Assembly: GCA_003132165.1 (NCBI GenBank)
Contig: PKWW01000070.1
Coordinates: 36,173-100,172 of the forward strand
Direction: 5' to 3'
Length of the DNA stretch: 64,000 nucleotides
Source of the DNA: Acidimicrobiaceae bacterium
GTDB lineage: Bacteria; Actinomycetota; Acidimicrobiia; Acidimicrobiales; RAAP-2
Of the stretch, positions 35,229 through 44,794 are shown piece by piece; within the stretch, counting starts at the first letter, position 1; every line of letters begins with the position of its first letter. The notes below the pieces were generated by a model, which worked only from the letters and a program-made list of their open reading frames with translations, did not search any database and was not told the origin of the DNA. Made by a program: the position numbers and the translations under genes.

Positions 35229-35325
35229 TTGACCCGCGCTGAGAAACGTCGCGAACACCGGCCCTCATTGCATTCCTGCACGTACTCACGCAGCGGCTCG
35301 ATCAGTGGGCGGTTTCAATCGGTCA

Positions 35326-35358
35326 GACGAGTCGCTGGATCTCGGAAATTCCTTCGAA
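35326..35358 (-). pseudogene. Acyl-CoA dehydrogenase C-terminal remnant (LFEGISEIQRLV then stop)
   Basis: Reverse-strand TTCGAAGGAATTTCCGAGATCCAGCGACTCGTC encodes FEGISEIQRLV; 30/33 identical to 45179-45211 inside the intact gene. Confidence 0.65.
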
Positions 35359-35423
35359 CAAGAGTGATGAAGTCAACTGGATTCACTGATGGGCTACCTC
35401 GAAAGAGTGTCAGCGACCGAGTC

Positions 35424-36707
35424 TTACTTGGGCCGCGCCCGCTTCGTGCGCTTGGCGAATTGGTCCAGCGCTTCGATGACGTCCGTCGCCACCCATCGCC
35501 GGTTCCGACGACTCGCGGACGCTGTCACCAAGATACCCGCCTCGACCAATCGTCCGATTGCTACATCGGCCGCTTGCTGCGACACGCCGAAGCGGCTTTG
35601 CACCAGTGCCGAGTCAACCGCCGGCTGGCGCATGACAAAATCAGTCAAGCCCTCCGCCGTGGAGCCAGCGCGCGCCCTCAGCCTTTCCTTCCACTCCGAC
35701 TGGACCGATCGCAGTTCGCCGGCGAGTTGACGTCCGTTCTCAACAGCTCGATACGCGGCGACGGACATGAGGCTCACGATCGGCGCTGGGTTGCCGTCGC
35801 GGTAGTCGGTCAACGTCTGGAAGTATTGGTCGGGGTCGGTCAGAATGCCTGCCGACACTGGCACCGTGACATTGCGAGTGAGACCCGCGTGTCGATACAT
35901 CGCATGGATGAGTGCCCTACCCACGCGTCCGTTACCGTCGGGGAACGGATGGATCGTCTCGAACTGGGCGTGGGCCACCGCGGCGTGCACGAATGTCGCG
36001 ATGTCGGTGCGCTGGACGAATCTGACGAGGTCCACCATGGCCGCCGGTACTCGGTCTTGATGCGGGGGTACGAAGCTCGCGTCGTGTACGGAGTATCCAC
36101 CAATGCGAACTTGTTCCTTGCGCCAGTGCCCCGTCCACTCCGGGTGGCTCCCGGCCAGGAGAACCGCGTGCATGGCGATGATCGAGTCTTCGTCGATGTG
36201 ATCGGCTAACTCAAGGGCCCTGTCCATCGCCGCAGCGTTGGCAACGATCAACGATGCGTTCTTTCCCACGCGATCGTCGCCGATGCCAGCGAGAGCGACG
36301 GACTTCGCGCCCGCTGTTAGGTTCTCGATCTCAGAGGACGACGCCGACTCAGATCGTAAGAGTATCGCCGCGAAACTGGCGAACTCCCCGCTCAATTCGG
36401 CGTCGAACCGGGCGATTTCAGCTGCGGCCTCAGACGCGTCAGCTAACACGTCACTGGGCACGTCGACAGTCGTAACGTCGGCGATTTCTGGAACAACGGC
36501 CGCGTAGTACGGCTCTCTCTCCGGGTGGCGCTTGCCTCGTGGGACGAAGCCGTCGACTTCGTCCTCATCGAGATAGCGTTCCTCGTAGGTGATCGCCGGC
36601 CAGTCCCTAGACGACTCCGGCGCCAACGGTATGTGGGACTCTTGATTAGCATCGTTGGCGAATTGACCGCCTTGATTGCTGCTCCTTGGTTCACGGTTCC
36701 TGTTCAC
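35424..36707 (-). CDS. Fic family protein (class II-like, N-terminal inhibitory motif)
   Basis: HPFPDGNGRVGR Fic motif; upstream SSEIEN fits (S/T)xxxE(G/N). GTG 36707 suggested as start. Confidence 0.9.
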   Translation of the reverse strand: MNRNREPRSSNQGGQFANDANQESHIPLAPESSRDWPAITYEERYLDEDEVDGFVPRGKRHPEREPYYAAVVPEIADVTTVDVPSDVLADASEAAAEIARFDAELSGEFASFAAILLRSESASSSEIENLTAGAKSVALAGIGDDRVGKNASLIVANAAAMDRALELADHIDEDSIIAMHAVLLAGSHPEWTGHWRKEQVRIGGYSVHDASFVPPHQDRVPAAMVDLVRFVQRTDIATFVHAAVAHAQFETIHPFPDGNGRVGRALIHAMYRHAGLTRNVTVPVSAGILTDPDQYFQTLTDYRDGNPAPIVSLMSVAAYRAVENGRQLAGELRSVQSEWKERLRARAGSTAEGLTDFVMRQPAVDSALVQSRFGVSQQAADVAIGRLVEAGILVTASASRRNRRWVATDVIEALDQFAKRTKRARPK

Positions 36708-36748
36708 GGATTCATCATACACAAGATTGTTATATTTTCCTTGTGTAT
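36708..36748 (-). promoter_or_regulatory. Putative leaderless promoter and operator of the Fic gene
   Basis: Inverted repeat ATACACAAG-N14-CTTGTGTAT (36717-36748) overlapping -10-like TATGAT (36719-36714), 6 nt before GTG 36707. Confidence 0.6.
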
Positions 36749-37028
36749 GGATACTGGAACACAAGGAAATCTGAAGACCGCCGCCTGATCTCGATCTTCG
36801 TGACCACCGCTCCCTGGCCGGAAAGTCCCTAATCAGGCTTGCTGTACCGAACCCGATTGAAGAAGGCGTCCGAAATCTCCCACAGCCGGTACTGACCCTC
36901 TTCGCCGAAATGTGGATCTTCCTCAGCGCGTTTCAGTAGTAACTAGGTGCGAGTTCACATCACGGGCCCGACGCAACAGATCTAATGGGTCTGGACAGCG
37001 AATGGATTGCGGCCTCGATCAACTGATT

Positions 37029-37406
37029 TCAGTAGGGCTTCCTCAGGTCAGCGAACATCGGAAAGTGCTTGACGTTGCAGGTCAGAAGTTGGCTTCCGAT
37101 GACCATCGCAGTGGCGGCGATTGCCAAGTCGGCGCCATCGATCGAACGATGACTCGGTAGCCACCTTCGACCCAGTTCACCAGCCCGCTCAGCGATTAGG
37201 GCATCGACTGGGTGCCAATTGAAAATGGAGAGGAGCGCTCGCGTGCCGCCCTCTTCGTTCGACCTCATGCCGGCGAGAACTTCGAGACGCGTCATCTCAC
37301 TTGCGTGCAGAGGCGAATTCAACCTGGCGCTTTCTAGAGCCTCCTCGGCGCCATGGTGACCTCGGAGAAAGTCGACGATGACCGACGTGTCAACCAGGAC
37401 AGTCAT
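37029..37406 (-). CDS. vapC: PIN-domain toxin (VapC-like)
   Basis: MTVLVDTSVIVDFLRG... with DGADLAIAATA; paired with an RHH antitoxin. Confidence 0.9.
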   Translation of the reverse strand: MTVLVDTSVIVDFLRGHHGAEEALESARLNSPLHASEMTRLEVLAGMRSNEEGGTRALLSIFNWHPVDALIAERAGELGRRWLPSHRSIDGADLAIAATAMVIGSQLLTCNVKHFPMFADLRKPY

Positions 37407-37657
37407 CACTCAGCGCGCGAGAGGCGCGATCCCGTGCGAAGTCTCTCGACCATTGCGGCGCCGTCTTCCTCACGATCAGTCCACGTGCCGAAAGCCTGAC
37501 GCATCAGATCAAGGTCATCGGCGCTGGACCGTGACACTCCGTAGACCCGCTCGACCGCGTCTCTGATGAGCGCCGAGAGCGACTTGCCAGTACGCACAGT
37601 CTCGGCGTCGAGCGCCCGGCGCTCCTCGGCCGTGAGCGAAATCTGCGTTCTTTGCAT
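37406..37657 (-). CDS. vapB: Ribbon-helix-helix antitoxin (CopG/VapB-like)
   Basis: MQRTQISLTAEERRALDAETVRTGKSLSALIRDAV; overlaps the toxin start. Confidence 0.85.
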   Translation of the reverse strand: MQRTQISLTAEERRALDAETVRTGKSLSALIRDAVERVYGVSRSSADDLDLMRQAFGTWTDREEDGAAMVERLRTGSRLSRAE

Positions 37658-37675
37658 GATGTAAGTATACATCAT
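37656..37675 (-). promoter_or_regulatory. Autoregulatory-type palindrome over -10 and start of the TA operon
   Basis: ATGATGTA-N4-TACATCAT perfect 8-bp arms; reverse strand has TATACT then 6 nt then ATG. Confidence 0.7.
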
Positions 37676-37925
37676 CCTAGTTGGACGTGTTCTTAAATCA
37701 CCGATTTCTGAGTTCATCCCGAACCCCCTCTACCACTGTTGGTGGCCCGACGCAACGGACGCCCTTGGCACTGACGGCTCGGCCCGGCGAAATTCTGATC
37801 GGTGTCGGAAGTGCCAACGAAGGCAAAAACCTACGTGCGATTCAAGGCTCCCGATTCGTTACGGCAAAGCAAGGGGACATCGGTCGACGGTTTTCGTCTT
37901 GGGACATGGCCGGCGGCCACGCCCC

Positions 37926-38543
37926 CTACGCCAGGGGCACGGAGCGACCCTCGACGGGGGTGACTTCGAATCTCCGCCCTACTGCGCAGACGTCGATGCT
38001 TACGGCGAACTCTTCCGAGAACAAGTGCGAGAGGCGCGCGGGAAGGCGGAAGTCGATGAACTTGGCGAGACAAGTCGCGGCTTCGGTACTTGGTGGTACT
38101 GCATCGCTGGTGTTGTAACTGATGCCAAAGGACGCGACGCCACCGGGGCGCAGCACCACTCGCTGGGCTTTGGGCTGCGCGTACAACGTTGTTCGTTGGT
38201 GCGAGATCGAGACCTTCAGGCTCTCGCCGCCCTTGGTGGAGAAGATGATCTCATAGGGGTAGCCACGCAGCTCGCATGATTTGGGACCCGTGTTGACGAT
38301 CAAGAACGTGTATCCATGCGCGTAGTGAGCCTGCAAGCCGCCGCCTTGCTCGATGGCGGTCTGTAACTGTGCCTGCATGCATTCCCCAACGCTGGAAGTG
38401 GAATGGGATGGTCTGCTCGACTTGGTGATCGACCACGTCACAATCGCCGAAGCCGTCGCGACAATGATCAACACAAGTAAGGCTATTCCGAAGCGTTCCT
38501 TGGTCGTCACGTTGGCAACGTTAGGCCTTTGTTGGAGGTTCAT
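37926..38543 (-). CDS. Membrane-anchored DUF4232-like protein
   Basis: N-terminal TM (FGIALLVLIIVATASAIVTWSI) and DUF4232-like FLIVNTGPKSCELRGYP. Confidence 0.6.
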   Translation of the reverse strand: MNLQQRPNVANVTTKERFGIALLVLIIVATASAIVTWSITKSSRPSHSTSSVGECMQAQLQTAIEQGGGLQAHYAHGYTFLIVNTGPKSCELRGYPYEIIFSTKGGESLKVSISHQRTTLYAQPKAQRVVLRPGGVASFGISYNTSDAVPPSTEAATCLAKFIDFRLPARLSHLFSEEFAVSIDVCAVGRRFEVTPVEGRSVPLA

Positions 38544-38723
38544 CCGTTTCGATCTTGGTGCAGACGCTGGGAATCAAGTGGGGAGGCTCAACGCCGACCC
38601 TCAGAGACCAGCAGTCGTACGGCGAAAGGATTTTCGCAAGCCTCCCGAATTGAAGCCGGGGGCTGTAAACGCGAGCTCGCGTGCAAGCATGAAAGGAGGC
38701 TCGCTGAAATGAAGGAGATCTCA

Positions 38724-40868
38724 ATGAAGAAGTGGTCAGCGGTAATCGTCACCGTGAGCTTCGTTGCGTCGCTGTTTGTTGCACCGACAGCGACAGTTGC
38801 GTCGGCGACCACGGCCCCGGCCTGCGCGCCGAAGCAGCTCACGGTCACTGCGGGAGCCTGGGCGTACAACCCGAGCACTGCGGGAACGGTGTTCCAGACG
38901 CTGCCCATCTCCATTACCAATGAGGGCGGCACTTGCGTCGTTGGTGGGTTCCCAAAGTTAATCCCGACCGGCATCAAGGTCACCCACAAGACCAGCGGCG
39001 AAGCGGTCGACGCACTCGTCGAAGGTGCGGCCATCAGCGCAACGAAATACAAGATGCTGACGCTCTCGCACGGTAAGGCGGCCTACACCTACCTGAACCT
39101 CGTGTACCCCATTGGAGATGCCAGCACGGTGAAGAAGTGGACCAACTCCTGCCAGCCCGCTGGCGCCACGGGCTTCACCATCAGCATCGTCCCAGCTAAG
39201 AAGCTCTTGAACCGTCACGTCAAAGCGACGATCCCCAAGGTCTGCACAACTGGCAACGCGAACGACCTAAGTACCGGGCCGCTGAGCTCGACGTCAAACG
39301 TCGCTCACGTGACGCGCAGTACCCCGCTCACGGACACGACTCTCGGTGCCGGAACGCAGATTGACGTGATTGACATGCTGTCGTCGGCGCTCGGCTACGC
39401 GGTCGCGTCTGGCTCGGGAAAGGGACCAGCTCTCTACTATCTAGTTCGTACCACCAACGTCGGCAACTCCTGGACGGTGCTGGGCGCACTCCCACTCGCC
39501 GCATTCACGGCAGCGTCAGCCAACGGCCGGTGGACCGTGCCGTCGATCCACTTCGTCAATGCGAAGGTCGGCTACGTCTCGGTGACGGACGGACCGCTCT
39601 TCGTAACCGACGACGGCGGCACCACGTGGTCCAAGGTCAAGACGCCCGGAATCTGGCCGACCTACGAGATATCAGCCAACACGATGTTCGTCGCGAGTGA
39701 CGTCTGCACCGCGAATCTACCGGCCTACGGTCCGCTCCAATGCCCGAGCTATCTCTCGCAGTACCGCGTCGGGACGACCACGCCTACAAAGATCTCGATC
39801 ATTCCCGGCGTCGGCGTCGGCAAGTGGCGCGCGGCCGTTGTCCTGGACGCGCTGTCGTCGACCACGGCGGTGGTCGTCGAAGGTGGTACCGAAGGATCTC
39901 GGTCGTCACTGCTCGCCACCGACAACGGTGGCGCCAGTTGGCGCCAGTTGAGCGATCCTTGCGAGGGACTGATGGTGGATCAATTGCTCACCCACGACCC
40001 CGGTCGATGGCTCCTCTACTGCTACATGGGCGGCGGCATGAATCAAGGGTCGAGCGAGCTCTGGCGGTCGAGCGACGGTGGCCACTCATGGTCGATCGTC
40101 GCGAAGAGCACCGAGGGCGGGATCAACATCGGTGGCATCGGCGACGTGTCGAACATGCTCTATTTCAACAACGAAGGAACGATCTACGGAGCGCTGGGCG
40201 GTGCCGCGGGAGGACTTGAGTACAGCAGCGATCTAGGAGCGCACTGGACTCGAACCAATATCACGACCAACATCTACGGCGGCGCGCCCGAGTACGTATC
40301 AGTGTTCGACGCCGCGGGCGCGATCTTCGGGATTGAGGACGGCCCGCAGTACCGGACCAGCAACGGCACGAAGTGGAGCGAATTGCCGGAACTGCCCGCC
40401 GGCAAGTACAAGGGACACTCAATCTGCACGTCGAAGCGTGGCACCACGGTACTTCTCCACAAGGCCGTGACCAGTATCCCGGCGGGCACTCTCGACTACC
40501 CGGTCGATTTCACCAACGATGGCGACGTCGCCTGCTATCTCAACGGCATTCCCATCGCGCAACCCGTCGCCGGCCCCGACCGGCGTCCGATCGGGCAAGC
40601 GGCGTACCCGGCCGGGTCCAGCGGCCGAGGAGGCTTGGTGATTCTGAAGGCTCACACTGGGGTCGCGAGCATCGTCCTCGAGAGTGACGCCGCTAGCGGC
40701 TATCCGCGCAGTTACTGCATTCCTAAGACCATGACGGGCCTGGTAGTTCGCTTCAACCCACCGGCCACGTTTTATCTGTCAATGCCCAGACGAATGGTCT
40801 GCTCGGGCGTGTCCACCGTCCGCAATAGTGGCGTGGTCGTCGGCGTGTCCACGTGGCTCGGCGAGTAG
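38724..40868 (+). CDS. Secreted protein with BNR/sialidase-like repeats flanked by DUF4232-like domains
   Basis: Signal peptide; FVTDDGGTTWSKV, LLATDNGGASWRQL, WRSSDGGHSWSIV BNR motifs; SD aaggag before ATG 38724. Confidence 0.75.
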   Translation: MKKWSAVIVTVSFVASLFVAPTATVASATTAPACAPKQLTVTAGAWAYNPSTAGTVFQTLPISITNEGGTCVVGGFPKLIPTGIKVTHKTSGEAVDALVEGAAISATKYKMLTLSHGKAAYTYLNLVYPIGDASTVKKWTNSCQPAGATGFTISIVPAKKLLNRHVKATIPKVCTTGNANDLSTGPLSSTSNVAHVTRSTPLTDTTLGAGTQIDVIDMLSSALGYAVASGSGKGPALYYLVRTTNVGNSWTVLGALPLAAFTAASANGRWTVPSIHFVNAKVGYVSVTDGPLFVTDDGGTTWSKVKTPGIWPTYEISANTMFVASDVCTANLPAYGPLQCPSYLSQYRVGTTTPTKISIIPGVGVGKWRAAVVLDALSSTTAVVVEGGTEGSRSSLLATDNGGASWRQLSDPCEGLMVDQLLTHDPGRWLLYCYMGGGMNQGSSELWRSSDGGHSWSIVAKSTEGGINIGGIGDVSNMLYFNNEGTIYGALGGAAGGLEYSSDLGAHWTRTNITTNIYGGAPEYVSVFDAAGAIFGIEDGPQYRTSNGTKWSELPELPAGKYKGHSICTSKRGTTVLLHKAVTSIPAGTLDYPVDFTNDGDVACYLNGIPIAQPVAGPDRRPIGQAAYPAGSSGRGGLVILKAHTGVASIVLESDAASGYPRSYCIPKTMTGLVVRFNPPATFYLSMPRRMVCSGVSTVRNSGVVVGVSTWLGE

Positions 40869-41105
40869 ATGGAAACGATCATCGGCCACCGTCCCCGAAT
40901 TGGCGGCAGTAGCCACCTGCAGACGAAACTTCGATGGGTCCCCGCAGCCCAAGAATAGGCCTCATTTCGGACCGCCAAACTCTATGGTGGGATCGAGTCA
41001 GAAAGTCTGCGCGCGTTGGAAATGAATTGGTGACCTGCGCTGGGTTTTGTTACCCAATTGGTCTCCAAGAAACCCGGCGCGATTCACTAAGCCATTATTA
41101 TTTAC

Positions 41106-41792
41106 ATGATCATGACCACACCACCGACGTCGCTGATACTAATTCACGGCTTCGCATCATCGTTTGAACATAATTGGCGGCGCACTGGGTGGGTTGATAT
41201 TTTGGCTGACTTCGGTTGCGATGTCCCGGCCATAGATTTGCCAGGTCACGGCTCGTCAATTCGTTCGTCGAGCCCAGACGCGTACGAGGACGTTGAAGGT
41301 CAACTATTCGACATGATTCCGAGATCGCCAGCGATTTGTGCCGTTGGATTCTCGGTAGGGGCGAATCTGCTGTTACGCATGGCAATCGCTCATCCCGACG
41401 CTTTTGCGAAGATTGCGCTACTGGGGATTGGCGACATGATTTTTGAAAGTGACGATCCGAGCCGAATGGTTCAGGCGTTGATCGGTCCCGAGGAGCCCGA
41501 GGACATCCAGGCACGCCTGTTTCGTGGGATGGCGTCATCATCGGGAAATGATCCCTATGCGCTGGCTGCATTTCTTCAAAGGAGCCAACACCCTCTGCAA
41601 GAAGATCAATTGTCAAAGGTGAAGTGTCCTGTCCTCGTGGTTCTTGGGGACCGAGACATGTCGAAGAGCGCCGACCGACTCGTCGCCGCATTGCCTTCGG
41701 CGACCTTCACGAGCCTGGCTGGAGTCGATCACTTTGCGACCACATCTGATTTTGCTGCCATCGACGCCGTTATGAGGTTCTTTGAATTTTAA
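41106..41792 (+). CDS. Alpha/beta hydrolase
   Basis: LILIHGFASSF, VGFSVGANLLLR nucleophile elbow, VLGDRDMSK. Confidence 0.85.
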   Translation: MIMTTPPTSLILIHGFASSFEHNWRRTGWVDILADFGCDVPAIDLPGHGSSIRSSSPDAYEDVEGQLFDMIPRSPAICAVGFSVGANLLLRMAIAHPDAFAKIALLGIGDMIFESDDPSRMVQALIGPEEPEDIQARLFRGMASSSGNDPYALAAFLQRSQHPLQEDQLSKVKCPVLVVLGDRDMSKSADRLVAALPSATFTSLAGVDHFATTSDFAAIDAVMRFFEF

Positions 41793-41948
41793 ATGAACTT
41801 GCGCATGTCATCGCAAGCCTCACACGCGTACCTATGAACGGTGTTAGGCATCTCCATTTAACCAGAGGAATCTAGATCAGCAATCCGCCAGGGGCGGTCC
41901 GTCGGCGGGCGGCCCAGGCTGGGCGGATGACCTCTCGTCCGGGGTGGA

Positions 41949-42065
41949 ATGAGCGATACCTTCCGTGGTCGGCGGCTTGCGACTACGTGGAATCACGTCG
42001 GCATGGTCCTCAACTTTGTTGGCCTGGGCGTCCTTGTGTTCTGGCTCCCGCGTAAGAGGGATTAA
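41949..42065 (+). CDS. Possible 38-aa single-TM small protein
   Basis: MSDTFRGRRLATTWNHVGMVLNFVGLGVLVFWLPRKRD; one hydrophobic segment followed by RKR; not in the ORF track. Confidence 0.35.
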   Translation: MSDTFRGRRLATTWNHVGMVLNFVGLGVLVFWLPRKRD

Positions 42066-42638
42066 CGACTGCTTAGAATGCGTAGCCCTCGCTGGCCCGA
42101 CGCAACAGACACCTTCCACTGGCTTAACCCGGCCAAGACCTGCTCGGTGTCGCGGGCCGACGCCACAGAAAGGCAGCCAGCACTGGAGACTTCGTCTGCT
42201 CGACGCCGAGCCTTACGCGAGCGAAGCGAGAACAGTGCCGCCCATTCTGGGGTGAGGTGATTTCCAACGCCTAGTGAAAGGGGAAAACTGCCTCGATGCG
42301 AGAGCCATCGCTCGACCAGACGACCTTGCAGGGATGGTGACCCGGCGCCGCCAAGCGAAAGCGGATCCCCTCCGCGGTTGTGAGCGCGCTCGAGCGCGAT
42401 TGAGCCTGGGCGGAGTGAGCGAGCACAAACTCAGAGACGTCAAGCAGCGCATCGTAGAGGTCGGAGCCCCGACGTGACTCTCAGATGCCACTTGTTCGTA
42501 AATGCCACCTCACACTGGCGACACATTGATTGGAGTAGCACGCGCTGAGAGAGTTCCGTAGCGTCCACGACCAATATGAATCTCGGCCAGCAGTGCCGTC
42601 TTGGTCGAGAAGTGCGCTCCCCATCACACGGTGAGAAT

Positions 42639-43934
42639 CTACGCCAGCGGCCTCCTCAATGGATTCTGAACTACCAGCAGAGCGGTCGAAACGGGCCGCT
42701 CGTTCCCGTGAGAGGAGCTATCAAACACGTGCCCCTTCGCATAGAGAGTTGTGGACTCGCCGCCATCAAGGTCAAGAGCGGTCACTACGTTGAGAGACTG
42801 GAGCAGGTTGACGAGCTGGCGGGCGGTGGCGCCGGATTTGCCATCCTTGCCGGCGACAGTCATGAGGACCATCTCGCCCGACGCCGTCCAACCGATGACG
42901 GTCCGTGCATAAGGCTTGGCCATGGTGGTGTCTGCGGGAGAAATTGGTTCAACTGAGCCATGATCGAGCAGGATTGGGTGGCCTCCAATACTGTCGCAGC
43001 CGGCGGTGGAAGTCGTTGCCATGTTCACGATGTCGCCAGTCTGCAAGGTTGCGAGCGCTGATCTCGTATACGCGGAGATGTCGACCTGTCCGGTGATTAC
43101 CTTCACTGCCCGCGTCGTCTCGGCCACCAATTCGAGTCCGGTCGTCGTATTGATTGTCGTTGGACTGACGGAGGTATCGACTTGAGCGAATTCGTACGTG
43201 ACCCGCCCCGACGCGGACGGGATTTGCAATGCGTAGGGAGGGGTGTAGAGCAGGGTCCCCGCCAATGGGAGATGGAACTTCACGTTCGACATCGGTAGTT
43301 CGAGATTGATGGCGGTGATCGGTACGCTGACGCCGTTGACGTCGACGGTGCTACTCCAGTTGAGGCCCTCGCTGACGGACTGTGCATCGAGATTGGCCTG
43401 CTGGTGCGCGATCTCCGGGGTATGAAGAATGACGCAGTTCTGAATGATCCCGCCCACCTCGTCGCCGGGGTCGGGCACACCACGGTTCGTCACGTCAAAA
43501 TAGTCACCGTTGACGGCCGCCACACAACCAACTGTGACCTTGCACATGGTGCTGGGAGTCTGACGACCTCCGTCGATGGATTGGTTGGCGATGTCAATCT
43601 TCGTCGTGTACTGAGACCCATTGAACTTCAGGACGTGAATTGCGGTGGACACGCCATACCGGCGGCCGTTCATTGCCACTACGTGGAGCCCATTCGTACT
43701 GGTCCTGCCCGAAGAAGTCGGGGTGACCGCTGCTGCTGCGGTGACGATGGAAAGCGGTGCTTCGGTAACCGGTGCCACGCCCATCATTGCGACAAGAACA
43801 GCGGCGACGGCCGCCGTGCGCCAACAGCGACCACCAGTCGCCTTTCGCGAATCTCCATGTGGCGGCGAAGACCCGCGAAAGAATGGCGTCCTTGGAGTGA
43901 GACTCACGTCCTCACGATAGGTCGGCGTTGACAT
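42639..43934 (-). CDS. Secreted phosphodiester glycosidase family protein
   Basis: AAVNGDYFDVTNRGVP...ALDLDGGESTTLYAKGHV...NERPVSTALLVV; N-terminal hydrophobic signal. Confidence 0.85.
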   Translation of the reverse strand: MSTPTYREDVSLTPRTPFFRGSSPPHGDSRKATGGRCWRTAAVAAVLVAMMGVAPVTEAPLSIVTAAAAVTPTSSGRTSTNGLHVVAMNGRRYGVSTAIHVLKFNGSQYTTKIDIANQSIDGGRQTPSTMCKVTVGCVAAVNGDYFDVTNRGVPDPGDEVGGIIQNCVILHTPEIAHQQANLDAQSVSEGLNWSSTVDVNGVSVPITAINLELPMSNVKFHLPLAGTLLYTPPYALQIPSASGRVTYEFAQVDTSVSPTTINTTTGLELVAETTRAVKVITGQVDISAYTRSALATLQTGDIVNMATTSTAGCDSIGGHPILLDHGSVEPISPADTTMAKPYARTVIGWTASGEMVLMTVAGKDGKSGATARQLVNLLQSLNVVTALDLDGGESTTLYAKGHVFDSSSHGNERPVSTALLVVQNPLRRPLA

Positions 43935-44099
43935 GTCGTCAGCATCACAAGACTCGCGAACTTTACCTATCAATGTGGTGGCGGCGCCGAGTGAAAGTAA
44001 TGGTTTTCATCGGTCAGGTGTCTCGGAGTATCAGGGGGCCGATGTCCACAACCTCATACCGGAGACTGGCGGTATGGTCAGTTTGAGTAGGTTGGATTG

Positions 44100-44267
44100 A
44101 TGGGAACAAGGGCAGCCGTCGTGCTTTACGTGATCGCGCTGGTAGCCGTCGTGGTCACCGTGGACGTCCTGTTCTTCCGCCACCACATCTTGGAGCGACT
44201 GATGGCAAACGTCGGAATTGTCCTGGTGTTCGCGGCGTTCTATTTGACGTTCCTGAAGCGTCCATGA
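44100..44267 (+). CDS. Small hydrophobic protein, 55 aa
   Basis: MGTRAAVVLYVIALVAVVVTVDVLFFRHHILERLMANVGIVLVFAAFYLTFLKRP; two hydrophobic segments; missed by the ORF track. Confidence 0.7.
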   Translation: MGTRAAVVLYVIALVAVVVTVDVLFFRHHILERLMANVGIVLVFAAFYLTFLKRP

Positions 44268-44512
44268 GCGCAGTCACAAGAATGCGGCTCATCTAGCTCC
44301 TCGGCGATGCTAAACCAACGCTCGTCAGGCGTAACAACTGTTTCCTCTCAGGAAACGTAAAGAACCCGTAGACGCGTACCGGCATGCCTGCAAAAACGGC
44401 AATGGCGGCCCGACGTGCACAATCTAATGGGAGGACTCTGGAGCAGATACCGTTGACAACTCGCGCTGAACGGCGCGTGCCAATTGGTTGTTTCTCGCCC
44501 TACGATGAAGCC

Positions 44513-44794
44513 ATGAGCTCATCGGAGAAGCCAGCAGAAGATTCAACCACACCACCGGTTGAGGCTTTTCTCGCACAGCCCGCCTACCACGCAAGCGAGG
44601 ACTCTGCTCGCGAACCTTTGGCACCGAAGCCAAACTACGTTGTCGTGGGGAGTTTCTGGCAGCGCTTCCGGCATCGATTTACTCACTTCATGTTTGAGAA
44701 GGAACCGGGACAGTCGTCGTCAATCTCTCCGCGAACCTCCGATGGCAAGAGAACCAAGATTTTCTTCTTCAACGGTAACGGTCGTGGCCGATAG
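44513..44794 (+). CDS. Hypothetical protein
   Basis: MSSSEKPAEDSTTPPVEAFLAQPAYHASEDS...; ATG 44513 chosen within a longer ORF. Confidence 0.45.
   Translation: MSSSEKPAEDSTTPPVEAFLAQPAYHASEDSAREPLAPKPNYVVVGSFWQRFRHRFTHFMFEKEPGQSSSISPRTSDGKRTKIFFFNGNGRGR

Noticed and set aside
42190-42250. GCGAGCGAAGCGAGA motif as a regulatory or phage element
   Set aside because: Short, low-complexity, single clear occurrence; insufficient support.
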